From an uncultured Leptotrichia sp. (lineage in GTDB: Bacteria; Fusobacteriota; Fusobacteriia; Fusobacteriales; Leptotrichiaceae): a stretch of 13,470 nt of DNA. Positions within the stretch are counted from its first letter, which is position 1. Each line of letters begins with the position of its first letter. The notes below the pieces were generated by a model. It was not told where the DNA came from. It was given only the letters and a program-made list of their open reading frames with translations, and searched no databases. Location: NCBI GenBank assembly GCA_938017765.1, contig CALIJH010000053.1, positions 1 to 13,470 of the forward strand. Reading direction: 5' to 3'. Made by a program: the position numbers and the translations under genes. Of the stretch, positions 6,961 to 13,470 are shown in pieces.

Positions 6961-7502
6961 TATTTAGCCCCCTTTCTGTTCATCATCCAGATATTTCCCG
7001 CTATTGCTCCCACTATTATAACCATTATAGGTGGAAACTTAAACTGTGAAACGAGAACTGCTATTACCAGAACGATAATCAATGTAAATTTATTTATCTT
7101 TGCCTGTTTTCCTATAGTATATACACTACCTCCTATAAGTGCCACGACCATAGGTCTTATTGCCTTGAATGCTTTTATTACATAAGGATTGTTCTGAAAA
7201 TTCTTAAATAAAGCCGCAAGCAGCCATATAATTAGAAATGCAGGTAACACTGCCCCCATAACAGTGGCAAACATCCCTATATATTTTTTTATCTTAAATC
7301 CTACGAATACCGCCACATTTATTGCCAAAGCTCCGGGAGATGACTGTGCCAGTGCCAGCAGATTAATAAATTCTTCTTTTTCTATCCATTTCTTTTTATT
7401 TACAATTTCATCCTGAATAAGCGGAACCATAGCATAACCGCCCCCAAGAGTAAAAGTCCCTATTTTGAAAAATATCCAGAACAGCTCAAAATATGTTTTC
7501 AT
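6960..7502 (-). CDS. chrA: Half-size chromate transporter (CHR family), first of tandem pair
   Basis: This is a 180-aa single-CHR-domain membrane protein, the upstream partner of the gene at 6433-6960. Signatures are TFTLGGGYAMVPLIQDEIV (16-34) and ALAQSSPGALAINVAVFVGF (50-69), where the usual TPGP is SPGA. Hydrophobic segments follow at about 75-97, 113-129 and 137-170, ending in a short basic tail. The ribosome binding site is weak (GAAAGAAG). It is the first gene of the chrA-chrA-VOC operon, driven by a promoter nested in the terminator of apeB. Full-length ChrA proteins fuse two such domains; here they are separate, as in many Firmicutes and Fusobacteria. A role in chromate resistance is known for the family but need not be its natural job here. 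Confidence 0.9.
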   Translation of the reverse strand: MKTYFELFWIFFKIGTFTLGGGYAMVPLIQDEIVNKKKWIEKEEFINLLALAQSSPGALAINVAVFVGFKIKKYIGMFATVMGAVLPAFLIIWLLAALFKNFQNNPYVIKAFKAIRPMVVALIGGSVYTIGKQAKINKFTLIIVLVIAVLVSQFKFPPIMVIIVGAIAGNIWMMNRKGAK

Positions 7503-7536
7503 TTTGTTCTTCTTTCATAAAAATACTTTTTATTTT

Positions 7537-7565
7537 ATTATACTAAAAATAAGGTTATTTTGCAA
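7537..7565 (-). promoter_or_regulatory. Sigma70-type promoter for the chrA operon
   Basis: On the minus strand a -35 TTGCAA (7560-7565) and a perfect -10 TATAAT (7537-7542) are separated by exactly 17 bases. Transcription would begin near 7530, about 28 bases before the ATG at 7502. The -35 lies on the edge of the apeB terminator stem, so termination and initiation are packed into about 55 bases. Confidence 0.65.
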
Positions 7566-7589
7566 TTTTCTATTATTATAAAATAACCT
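7552..7589 (-). terminator. Intrinsic terminator of apeB
   Basis: The arms AGGTTATTTT (7552-7561) and AAAATAACCT (7580-7589) are perfectly complementary over 10 bases with an 18-base loop. On the minus strand the stem is followed by TATTTTTAG. It lies about 30 bases past the apeB stop. Confidence 0.65.
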
Positions 7590-7621
7590 CGATTACAATC
7601 TGGTTTATATATACATCTCTC

Positions 7622-8980
7622 CTAATTTTTATTAAAAAATTCTTTGGCAAGTTCCTTTAAATAAAATACATCATAAATTCCGCACAACTCCCTTACCGAA
7701 TGCATCGCCAGCATAGGTACACCCAAATCTATGGCGTCTATATCCAGATGAGTGGAAGAAATAGGCCCTATGGTACTTCCTCCTCTTTCATTGGACTGAT
7801 TTACAAATGGCTGTATTTTGATGTCAGTTCCTTCTATTATCTGTTTCAGTACCGAAATGGAAAATCCGTCAGAGGTATATCGCTGATTGGCACTTATTTT
7901 TATCGATATTCCTTCATTTATCCTTCCTCTGCTTGTAGGATCCGTCTTATCCATATGTGCAGGATGAGCCGCATGGGCTCCGTCAGCAGACAGCAGGAAT
8001 GAGCAGTTCAACATTTGTAGAAATTCTCCTCTGTCATAACCTAATGAACACATTATTCTTTCGAGGGTATTCAAAAGATAATTTGAATCAGCTCCCTGTT
8101 TTGTAGCACTTCCTATTTCCTCATTATCAAAACCTACAAAAATATTTATTTGGTCATGAATATCTTCCGCTTCTATCAATCCTAAAAGCCCTGCATAAAC
8201 TGACACAAGATTGTCAAGTTTAGGAGCGGAAATAAGTTCTTCATTTGCCCCTAATAATGTTCCTTTTTCAATAGAGTATACAAACAAGTCAAAATCAAGG
8301 ACATCTTCTTTTTTTATGCCTGTTCTGTCCAATATCAAGTTTAACAAATAATTTTCTTTTTCAAATTTATCATTTACCAGTGCTATCATAGGTAAAGTAT
8401 CATTCTGTTTATCGATTTTTACACCGTTATTTACTTCTCTATTTTGATGAATAGCAAGATTAGGTATTGTCATTAACGGCTCATCTATTTTTATTCTTAC
8501 TGTTTTAGGCATAAACAGATCATCACTTCTCACAATTACTCTTCCTGCTATAGACAGAGGTCTGTCAAACCATGTACTCAGTATAGGACCTCCATAAACT
8601 TCAGTATTCAGTCTTATCACATTTTCAGTCATCATTTCAGGATAGGGCTTTATTCTAAATCCCGGCGAATCGGTATGGGAACCGAATATTTTAAATCCCT
8701 TTTTCAAATTTATCTCTGTTCCCAATGTAAAAGCAATCACTGTTGAGTTTGATCTTTTCAAATAATATTTTCCGCCTTTTTTTAATTTCCATTTATCTTT
8801 AGGGTTCAGTCTTTTAAAACCGTTTTCTTCCAAAATGTCTGAACAATTTTTGGCTACATGATATGTACTCGGACTGTCATCAATAAATTCCACAACTTCT
8901 CTCGCAAAACTTTTTACTTCCATATCTTCAAATTTTTTCTGGATTTTTTCAATTTTTTTCTGTGTCTGTATCATAACCAT
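7622..8980 (-). CDS. apeB: M18 family aspartyl aminopeptidase
   Basis: This is a cytosolic dodecameric zinc aminopeptidase that removes N-terminal acidic (or other) residues in peptide catabolism. At 452 aa it is near family length. Metal and catalytic motifs are HTDSPGFR (His102), APKLDNLVS (Asp256), FDNEEIGS (Glu287, Glu288), SADGAHAAHP (331-340) and PMLAMHSVRE (His427). The segments YGGPILSTWFDRPL and GSTIGP are also typical M18 signatures. The start is either ATG 8980 or ATG 8974. Neither has a Shine-Dalgarno nearby: the only good one, AAAGGAG, is about 45-50 bases upstream, separated by an 11-base-pair hairpin that would bring it close. No in-frame start codon lies between. It follows the M32 peptidase gene on the same strand but a 220-base repeat-filled gap separates them, so it probably has its own promoter. 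Confidence 0.93.
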   Translation of the reverse strand: MVMIQTQKKIEKIQKKFEDMEVKSFAREVVEFIDDSPSTYHVAKNCSDILEENGFKRLNPKDKWKLKKGGKYYLKRSNSTVIAFTLGTEINLKKGFKIFGSHTDSPGFRIKPYPEMMTENVIRLNTEVYGGPILSTWFDRPLSIAGRVIVRSDDLFMPKTVRIKIDEPLMTIPNLAIHQNREVNNGVKIDKQNDTLPMIALVNDKFEKENYLLNLILDRTGIKKEDVLDFDLFVYSIEKGTLLGANEELISAPKLDNLVSVYAGLLGLIEAEDIHDQINIFVGFDNEEIGSATKQGADSNYLLNTLERIMCSLGYDRGEFLQMLNCSFLLSADGAHAAHPAHMDKTDPTSRGRINEGISIKISANQRYTSDGFSISVLKQIIEGTDIKIQPFVNQSNERGGSTIGPISSTHLDIDAIDLGVPMLAMHSVRELCGIYDVFYLKELAKEFFNKN

Positions 8981-8985
8981 TTTAA

Positions 8986-9024
8986 AATCGAATTTTTTAG
9001 TAAAGTTTTATTTAAAATTCGATT
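8986..9024 (-). promoter_or_regulatory. Leader hairpin between Shine-Dalgarno and start of apeB
   Basis: The arms AATCGAATTTT (8986-8996) and AAAATTCGATT (9014-9024) pair perfectly over 11 bases. On the minus-strand mRNA the order is AAAGGAG (about 9029-9035), three bases, the hairpin, TTAAA, then ATG. Folding removes about 39 bases and leaves an effective spacing of about 8-9 bases, which is optimal. This could enable, or by its melting regulate, translation. It could instead be a DNA operator. Confidence 0.5.
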
Positions 9025-9057
9025 ATTCTCCTTTCTGTTTCAAAATCTTCTCTATTT

Positions 9058-9217
9058 CAAATCATAACTATTTAAATTATGTATTTTTCAAATTATATTT
9101 TTTAAATCATATTATTTTGAATTATATATTCTTAAAATTACATATTATTCCAAATCATATTTTTAAAATCACATATAATTTCAAATTATATTCGGTTCAT
9201 ACATTATTTCAAATCAT
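9058..9217. repeat. Degenerate AT-rich repeat array, period about 15-16 bases
   Basis: The word caaatcatat / caaattatat recurs with loose variants. The aaat(t/c)at cores begin near 9059, 9074, 9090, 9104, 9119, 9135, 9152, 9166, 9183 and 9211, mostly 14-17 bases apart, with a weaker ggttcat copy near 9194 in the larger gap. Units are too divergent and short for a CRISPR array and have no conserved spacers. The array fills the gap between the M32 and M18 genes, and its last copy runs into the final codons of the M32 gene. Several TATAAT-like words inside could serve as apeB promoter elements. Function is unknown. Confidence 0.5.
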
Positions 9218-10739
9218 ATATTTCGGAAAATTTTTCTTTTAAATAGTTTATATAATGTCTTGAATCAAAAGTTTTCCCTGTCATATTTAGAATTAATTCT
9301 TTAGGATTTTTGAGCTTTCCATATTTATGGATTTTTTCTCTTAAAATATCGTTAATCTTTGAAAATTCTCCTTTTTCCAACTCCTTACTAATGTTCACCC
9401 TTTCATTTATAGCATTATATATCTGGGCTGCATAAGCCGTTCCCAAAGCATAGGACGGAAAATATCCGAACAATCCTTCAGCCCAGTGAACATCCTGTAA
9501 AATACCTTTCTTATAAGTTTCAGGTCTTATCCCTAAATATTCTTCATATTTGTCTGCCCATTTTTTAGCAAGTTTATCAGTATCAGTCTTTTCATCAGGA
9601 TTACTAAAGATTTCTTTTTCAAGTTCGTATCTGATGAGAACGTGTATCGGATAAGTCAGCTCATCTGCGTCTGTTCTTATAAATGAAGCCTGCACCTCAT
9701 TGGCAAATTTATAGAAACTATCAAAATCTATTCCTTCTTTTTTCAGTCCAAATACTTCATCCACTTTCGGATATAAAAATTTTAAAAATTCTTTGCTTCT
9801 GCCGAACATATTTTCAAAAATTCTCGACTGGGATTCATGTATTCCCATTGATACTCCTGTTCCGAGTATACTGTCGGCTATTTTATCATCTATATGCTGC
9901 TCATATAAAGCATGCCCTCCCTCATGTATAGTAGAATAAATTGATGACAGCAGATCATTTTCATAATAATGAGTTGTAATTCTTACATCTTTATTGTTTA
10001 TATTTGTCGTAAAAGGATGTTCGCTTTCCTTGAGAACTCCCTTGTCAAAATCAAATTTTATAAGATTTAGGATATACATTGATAATTCTTTCTGTTTTTC
10101 AATATTAAAAAACATTTTTCTGAATTTTTCTTTTATTTCCTTTTCCTTGTCTGATTTTTCTTTTGAAATAATTTTCTTTATGAAGGGGGATAACTCATTT
10201 TTTATATTTTCAAAAAATTTATCCAATTCCTCTACAGTAATTTCAGGTTCATAATCATCAAGCAATGTATTATAAGGATTATCTTTATATCCTCTATATT
10301 TTATAAATCTTTTATTAAATTCTATCATATCACTCAAATAAGATTTAAAAATGTTATAATCATCCTTGTTTTTTGCTTCTTCCCATTTTCTTGTGGAAAC
10401 TACTCTCAGCTCGGAATATTTTGTATGCTCTTCTTTAGGAATTTTTTCCAGCTTTTCAAAAGATTCTTTTTTCAATTCTTCTATTATTTTTCTATCAATT
10501 TCATCCAATTCATCGGTATTTATACTGTATACAAGATTTTTAAAATCTTCATTTATAATCATCGAATAACTTTCTCCTGCAAAATAGCCCAATGTCTTTG
10601 AAACCCTGTCGACTGCCATAGCAGGAGCTTCCGTTTCCAAATCCCATTGTAATAAAGTCATAGCATGAGATAAGGCATTATTATTTTCCAATATTTCCTT
10701 TACTTTTTTCATTTTTTCAGTTTCTGAACTTTTACTCAT
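9204..10739 (-). CDS. M32 family metallocarboxypeptidase (carboxypeptidase Taq type)
   Basis: This is a cytosolic zinc carboxypeptidase that releases C-terminal residues from peptides, here 511 aa, the usual M32 length. Zinc ligands are the HEGGH motif (about 272-276, in STIHEGGHALYEQH) and the Glu in GIHESQSR (about 300-307). Other family landmarks are the N-terminal LLQWDLETEAP, DVRITTHYYEND, the TDADELTYPIHVLIRYELE block and DVHWAEGLFGYFPSYALGTAYA. The ATG at 10739 is chosen because AAAGGAG lies about eight bases upstream; an ATG at 10757 would place that ribosome binding site inside the coding region. The protein is highly charged and helical, as is known for the family. It is divergent from udk across 174 bases. 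With apeB downstream it suggests a peptide-breakdown neighbourhood, though the two are probably separately transcribed. Confidence 0.94.
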   Translation of the reverse strand: MSKSSETEKMKKVKEILENNNALSHAMTLLQWDLETEAPAMAVDRVSKTLGYFAGESYSMIINEDFKNLVYSINTDELDEIDRKIIEELKKESFEKLEKIPKEEHTKYSELRVVSTRKWEEAKNKDDYNIFKSYLSDMIEFNKRFIKYRGYKDNPYNTLLDDYEPEITVEELDKFFENIKNELSPFIKKIISKEKSDKEKEIKEKFRKMFFNIEKQKELSMYILNLIKFDFDKGVLKESEHPFTTNINNKDVRITTHYYENDLLSSIYSTIHEGGHALYEQHIDDKIADSILGTGVSMGIHESQSRIFENMFGRSKEFLKFLYPKVDEVFGLKKEGIDFDSFYKFANEVQASFIRTDADELTYPIHVLIRYELEKEIFSNPDEKTDTDKLAKKWADKYEEYLGIRPETYKKGILQDVHWAEGLFGYFPSYALGTAYAAQIYNAINERVNISKELEKGEFSKINDILREKIHKYGKLKNPKELILNMTGKTFDSRHYINYLKEKFSEIYDLK

Positions 10740-10853
10740 AGCAAAAACTCCTTTCATCTTATATTTTTACTTCTTTTTATTTAAAATTTAAATTCTTTAC
10801 TATAATGATATACCATTTATTCATTTGATTATGCTTAGTTTTAATAAATTTTC

Positions 10854-10882
10854 TTGAAAATTTTCCTCATCTGTTATATACT
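10854..10882 (+). promoter_or_regulatory. Sigma70-type promoter for udk
   Basis: A -35 TTGAAA (10854-10859) and a -10 TATACT (10877-10882) are separated by 17 bases. Transcription would start near 10889, giving a very short leader. A perfect TATAAT at 10886-10891 is an alternative -10, but it would place the start next to the ribosome binding site. The AGGAGG at 10898-10903 sits 10 bases before the ATG. Confidence 0.6.
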
Positions 10883-10913
10883 TTTTATAATGATTACAGG
10901 AGGCTGATTTTTA

Positions 10914-11552
10914 ATGGATTATAAAACAATAGTTGTAGGCATTGCAGGAGGAACCGCTTCAGGTAAGACGAGTGTTACAAAATCTATTCTCGAAGAATTG
11001 CAGAAAACTCATATCAACTCTATCTTGTTGGAGCAGGATTCGTATTATAAAAAAATGGATAATCTGACTTATGATGAAAGAGTTAAATTAAATTACGATC
11101 ATCCTGATTTGATAGATTTTGACTTACTTGAAGAACATATCCTTAAACTTAGGGACGGTCATTCCATTGAAAAACCCATTTATGATTTCCAGATTTACAA
11201 CAGGATAAATGAAACCGAACATATAGAGCCTGCAAATCTTATAATAGTCGAAGGCATTCTCATTCTGGCAATGGAGAAAATAAGAAATCTGTTTGATGCA
11301 AAAATCTTTGTAGACACCGATGATGACGAAAGGCTCCTGCGTAGAATAGAGCGGGATTTAAAAGAACGGGGAAGAACTTTTGAAAGCATTAAAAATCAAT
11401 ATATGGCTACGGTAAAACCAATGCATTTGGAATTTGTCGAGCCGTCCAAAAGATATGCGGACGTCATCATTCCGAGAGGAAAAGATAATAAAGTCGGAAT
11501 AAAAATGGTCTCGAGCAGATTAAGATATTTACTGAATAATCTTGTAAATTAA
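10914..11552 (+). CDS. udk: Uridine/cytidine kinase
   Basis: This enzyme phosphorylates uridine and cytidine to UMP and CMP with ATP or GTP in cytosolic pyrimidine salvage. At 212 aa it has the family length. Visible motifs are the P-loop GGTASGKT (12-19), the substrate region NYDHPDLIDFDLL, PIYDFQIY, the Walker B-like LIIVEGILIL, the lid DTDDDERLLRRIERDLKERGR, and the C-terminal FVEPSKRYADVIIPRG. The start follows a perfect AGGAGG. It is the first gene of a plus-strand unit with the flavoprotein gene 36 bases downstream, divergent from the M32 peptidase. Phosphoribulokinase-like relatives are excluded by the YDHP and EPSKRYAD motifs. Confidence 0.95.
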   Translation: MDYKTIVVGIAGGTASGKTSVTKSILEELQKTHINSILLEQDSYYKKMDNLTYDERVKLNYDHPDLIDFDLLEEHILKLRDGHSIEKPIYDFQIYNRINETEHIEPANLIIVEGILILAMEKIRNLFDAKIFVDTDDDERLLRRIERDLKERGRTFESIKNQYMATVKPMHLEFVEPSKRYADVIIPRGKDNKVGIKMVSSRLRYLLNNLVN

Positions 11553-11588
11553 ATATTAAAATAAAATAACACGAAAGCAGGTAATAAA

Positions 11589-12926
11589 ATGAAAATAGCT
11601 GTAATTGGAGGCGGAGCAGCAGGAATGATGTTCTCCACTCAATATAAAAAAGCAAATCCCGACCATGAGATATTTCTTTTTGAAAAATCTCCTTATGTAG
11701 CGTGGGCAGGTTGTCCCACTCCCTACTATATAGCGGATGAATTATCAATAAACGATGTAGTTCTGGGAACTGCTGAAGACTTTATAAAAAGGGGAGTAAA
11801 TGTAAAAATAAATCATGAAGTAACAGACATTGACTTTAAAAATAAAACATTGAACGTTGCAGATAATGAAATCAACGGTATTTTTGGCTATGATAAGCTT
11901 GTGTTAGCTGTAGGTGCAAAATCTTTTATTCCTAATATAAAAGGATATTCTCCCAAACTTGACAATATATTTACTCTGTCTCACGCAGCAGACGCCATAA
12001 AAATAAAGGAATACATCACGAAAAACAAAAGCACTTTGAAAAATGCCCTAATTGCGGGCGCAGGATTTATAGGTCTTGAAGTTGCTGAAAATTTTAAAAA
12101 ATTAGGATTAAATGTAACTATCGTAGAAAAAGCGGGTGAAATTTTGCCGTCAATTTCGGAAAATTTGAAAAAAGGTATTTACAATGAAATAAAGGAAAGA
12201 AATATTGATTTGAAATTAAATGCAGGAGTAACGGAAATTATTTCTGAAAACGGTATTGCCAAATCTGTAAAATTGGACAACGGAGAAACAGTAAGTTTTG
12301 ACATTGCATTATTCAGTATCGGGATTACTCCAAATATAGAGTTTATTCCTGAACAGCTTGAAACAGATAAAGGAAAAATAGTTGTAAATGACAAGTTTAA
12401 AACTAACATATCAGATGTTTATGCTATAGGAGACTGTGTTTTCAATAAATATTACAATACCGACAGAAATTTATATGCTCCTTTCGGAGATGTTGCCAAT
12501 AAGCACGGAATGCTTCTTGCCAAACATCTTTCGGGACAGGACATACACTGGAAAGGGCTTTTAAGATCCTTTGCTACATCATTTTACGATATTAAACTTG
12601 CTCAAACAGGATTATCTCTTCAGGAAGCTTTGGACTTAGGATATAATGCCGAAAAAATAGAAATGAGGGCAATGTATAAAAATTCAGGGTTTGCAGACTC
12701 GGTTCCTGCCCATACAGAAATAATCTATGATAAAGATAAAAAAGTTCTGCTCGGAGGAGCAATGGCAGGAAAAGAAGCTGTAGCACAGTTTATAGACCAG
12801 ATAGCCATAGTTATCACTCTCGAAACGCCTATTGAAAAGTTCATTGATATCGATTTTGCTTACTCTCCTACGAATGCGAGTGTGTGGAATCCTTTACTTG
12901 TTACTTATAGAAAAGTCATTAAATAA
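11589..12926 (+). CDS. FAD/NAD(P)-dependent disulfide reductase, CoA-disulfide reductase/NADH oxidase-like
   Basis: This is a flavoprotein of the single-cysteine pyridine-nucleotide-disulfide family, 445 aa, with members that reduce CoA disulfide or use NADH to reduce oxygen or peroxide. The FAD-binding GGGAAG lies at 7-12; the redox Cys42 is in WAGCPTPYYIA, at the usual position 42-43. The NAD(P)-binding GAGFIGLEVAENF is at 157-169, the second FAD motif VYAIGDC at 277-283. The C-terminal dimerisation domain ends in FAYSPTNASVWNPLL, which resembles the Tyr-bearing segment of CoA-disulfide reductases. A GCAGGT lies about 8 bases before the ATG. It lies 36 bases after udk and is probably co-transcribed with it. 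Whether it is chiefly a CoA-disulfide reductase, NADH oxidase or peroxidase cannot be settled from sequence. The TAA stop lies directly against the start-less ABC transporter fragment. Confidence 0.9.
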   Translation: MKIAVIGGGAAGMMFSTQYKKANPDHEIFLFEKSPYVAWAGCPTPYYIADELSINDVVLGTAEDFIKRGVNVKINHEVTDIDFKNKTLNVADNEINGIFGYDKLVLAVGAKSFIPNIKGYSPKLDNIFTLSHAADAIKIKEYITKNKSTLKNALIAGAGFIGLEVAENFKKLGLNVTIVEKAGEILPSISENLKKGIYNEIKERNIDLKLNAGVTEIISENGIAKSVKLDNGETVSFDIALFSIGITPNIEFIPEQLETDKGKIVVNDKFKTNISDVYAIGDCVFNKYYNTDRNLYAPFGDVANKHGMLLAKHLSGQDIHWKGLLRSFATSFYDIKLAQTGLSLQEALDLGYNAEKIEMRAMYKNSGFADSVPAHTEIIYDKDKKVLLGGAMAGKEAVAQFIDQIAIVITLETPIEKFIDIDFAYSPTNASVWNPLLVTYRKVIK

Positions 12927-13470
12927 AAAAATAAGAAGAAATTTAAAATATCAATATTTTTTGGCGTTTTAAAAGCTTTTTTTGAGGCTCTTCGTGTACC
13001 TGCCACCTTTGTAATGATTAAGGCTGTAATAGAAAACAATGTTACCCTAAATACCTGCCTTACCTCTCTTGGGATAATGCTTATAAGTATTGTAGGGGTT
13101 ACCTTACTTAGGAGTAAGTCTATGATGTTGCAGACAGAGGCAGGATATGAGACTGCTGCTAATAAGAGGATAGAAATTGCTGAGCATCTTAAATATTTGC
13201 CAATGGGATATTTCAATGAAAACTCTCTTGGATATATAACTTCAGTTACTACTAATACCATGGAAGTATTGGGGGATACAGCTACAAAGGTAATAATGAT
13301 GACTACTGAAGGTCTGCTTACAACTATATTGATAATGTGCCTTGTATTTACATTTGACATAAGAATAGGCTTTGTAATATTGATTGGACTCTTAGTATTT
13401 ATGTTAGTAAACACTAAACTAAGAGCAAATTCATCTTCCGTTTCTGAAGAAAAGGAAGATGAATTTGCTC
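12927..13470 (+). pseudogene. ABC exporter membrane-domain fragment lacking a start, cut by the window end
   Basis: From immediately after the flavoprotein stop, the same frame stays open to the last base (about 181 codons). It encodes the first half of an ABC-type exporter transmembrane domain: hydrophobic segments around FFGVLKAFFEALRVPATFVM, TSLGIMLISIVGVTLL and the pair TTILIMCLVF and GFVILIGLLVFML, with the family's LQTEAGYETAANKRIEIAEH coupling region and YLPMGYFNENSLGYITS between them. No ATG, GTG or TTG occurs in frame before ATG 13014, which is already past the first helix, so the normal start and some N-terminal residues are missing. Codon use shifts: after 12960 Lys is mostly AAG and Arg includes AGG, whereas the preceding gene uses mainly AAA and AGA. 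The last 17 bases mirror earlier ones (palindrome), so the final residues EDEFA are doubtful. It may be a chimeric contig end, a transferred pseudogene or, less likely, a gene with a rare start codon. The ATPase half is not present. Confidence 0.7.
13423..13470. repeat. 48-base near-perfect palindrome ending at the last base
   Basis: The arms GAGCAAATTCATCTTCC (13423-13439) and GGAAGATGAATTTGCTC (13454-13470) are perfect reverse complements. The interior also pairs (TTTCT 13441-13445 with AGAAA 13448-13452), leaving only one mismatch pair (G13440/A13453) and the two central bases unpaired. The axis is 13446.5. The right arm stops because the sequence stops, so the palindrome may be longer. 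It lies inside the ABC exporter reading frame, which argues against a terminator. Confidence 0.85.

Noticed and set aside
9058..9217. CRISPR-like array
   Set aside because: Units are short, degenerate and directly abutting with no conserved repeat plus unique spacer pattern, and no cas genes are present.
10740..10757. Longer N-terminus for the M32 peptidase
   Set aside because: The upstream ATG immediately precedes the AAAGGAG that serves the ATG at 10739, and it has no ribosome binding site of its own.
12905..13414. Minus-strand open frame of 169 codons opposite the exporter fragment
   Set aside because: The plus strand in the same region encodes a clear ABC exporter membrane domain; the minus frame is its shadow and overlaps the flavoprotein 3' end.
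11589..13470. Flavoprotein-exporter fusion by shared frame
   Set aside because: A clean TAA separates them, the flavoprotein ends at its normal C-terminal domain, and no fusion of this kind is known to me; a junction artefact or fragment is simpler.

Overview
The window is strongly AT-rich DNA with compact genes, AGGAGG-type ribosome binding sites and heavy use of AAA, ATA and TTA/AGA codons. The gene set (lipoprotein-type thiol peroxidase, potABC-type permease, tandem half-size chromate transporters, M18 and M32 metallopeptidases, udk, CoA-disulfide reductase-like flavoprotein) suggests a host-associated anaerobe or microaerophile. The protein styles look most like Fusobacteriota (Leptotrichiaceae or Fusobacteriaceae). 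A lipobox on the thiol peroxidase fits a diderm or other lipoprotein-bearing cell envelope. The taxon is an inference, not something the sequence proves.

Layout. Bases 1-567 hold no convincing gene and end in a strong bidirectional terminator. From 568 to 10739 everything reads on the minus strand. In transcription order (right to left) this is an M32 carboxypeptidase, a degenerate AT-rich repeat array, M18 aminopeptidase apeB (with a hairpin between its Shine-Dalgarno and start codon), a terminator with a nested promoter, two tandem half-size ChrA proteins plus a VOC protein, a terminator, a potABC operon with a palindromic operator-like site at its promoter, a DEAD-box RNA helicase with a disordered Lys/Ser tail, and a lipoprotein thiol peroxidase. 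Divergently, from 10854, udk (uridine kinase) and a CoA-disulfide reductase/NADH oxidase-like gene read on the plus strand.

The last ~540 bases encode the start-less N-terminal membrane domain of an ABC exporter. Its codon use differs from its neighbours and it finishes in a 48-base near-perfect palindrome that reaches the final base. I read this end as a probable chimeric or fold-back contig end, or less likely a transferred gene fragment; annotation there should not be trusted as native linkage.

Functionally the genes are mostly housekeeping: peptide breakdown, polyamine-type uptake (no binding protein gene seen here), anion export, pyrimidine salvage and peroxide/thiol redox defence. I found no CRISPR array, tRNA, rRNA, insertion sequence or convincing new defence system. 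The most interesting signals are small and structural: the apeB leader hairpin, the ~15-16 nt degenerate repeat array, the palindrome at the pot promoter, and the palindromic right end.
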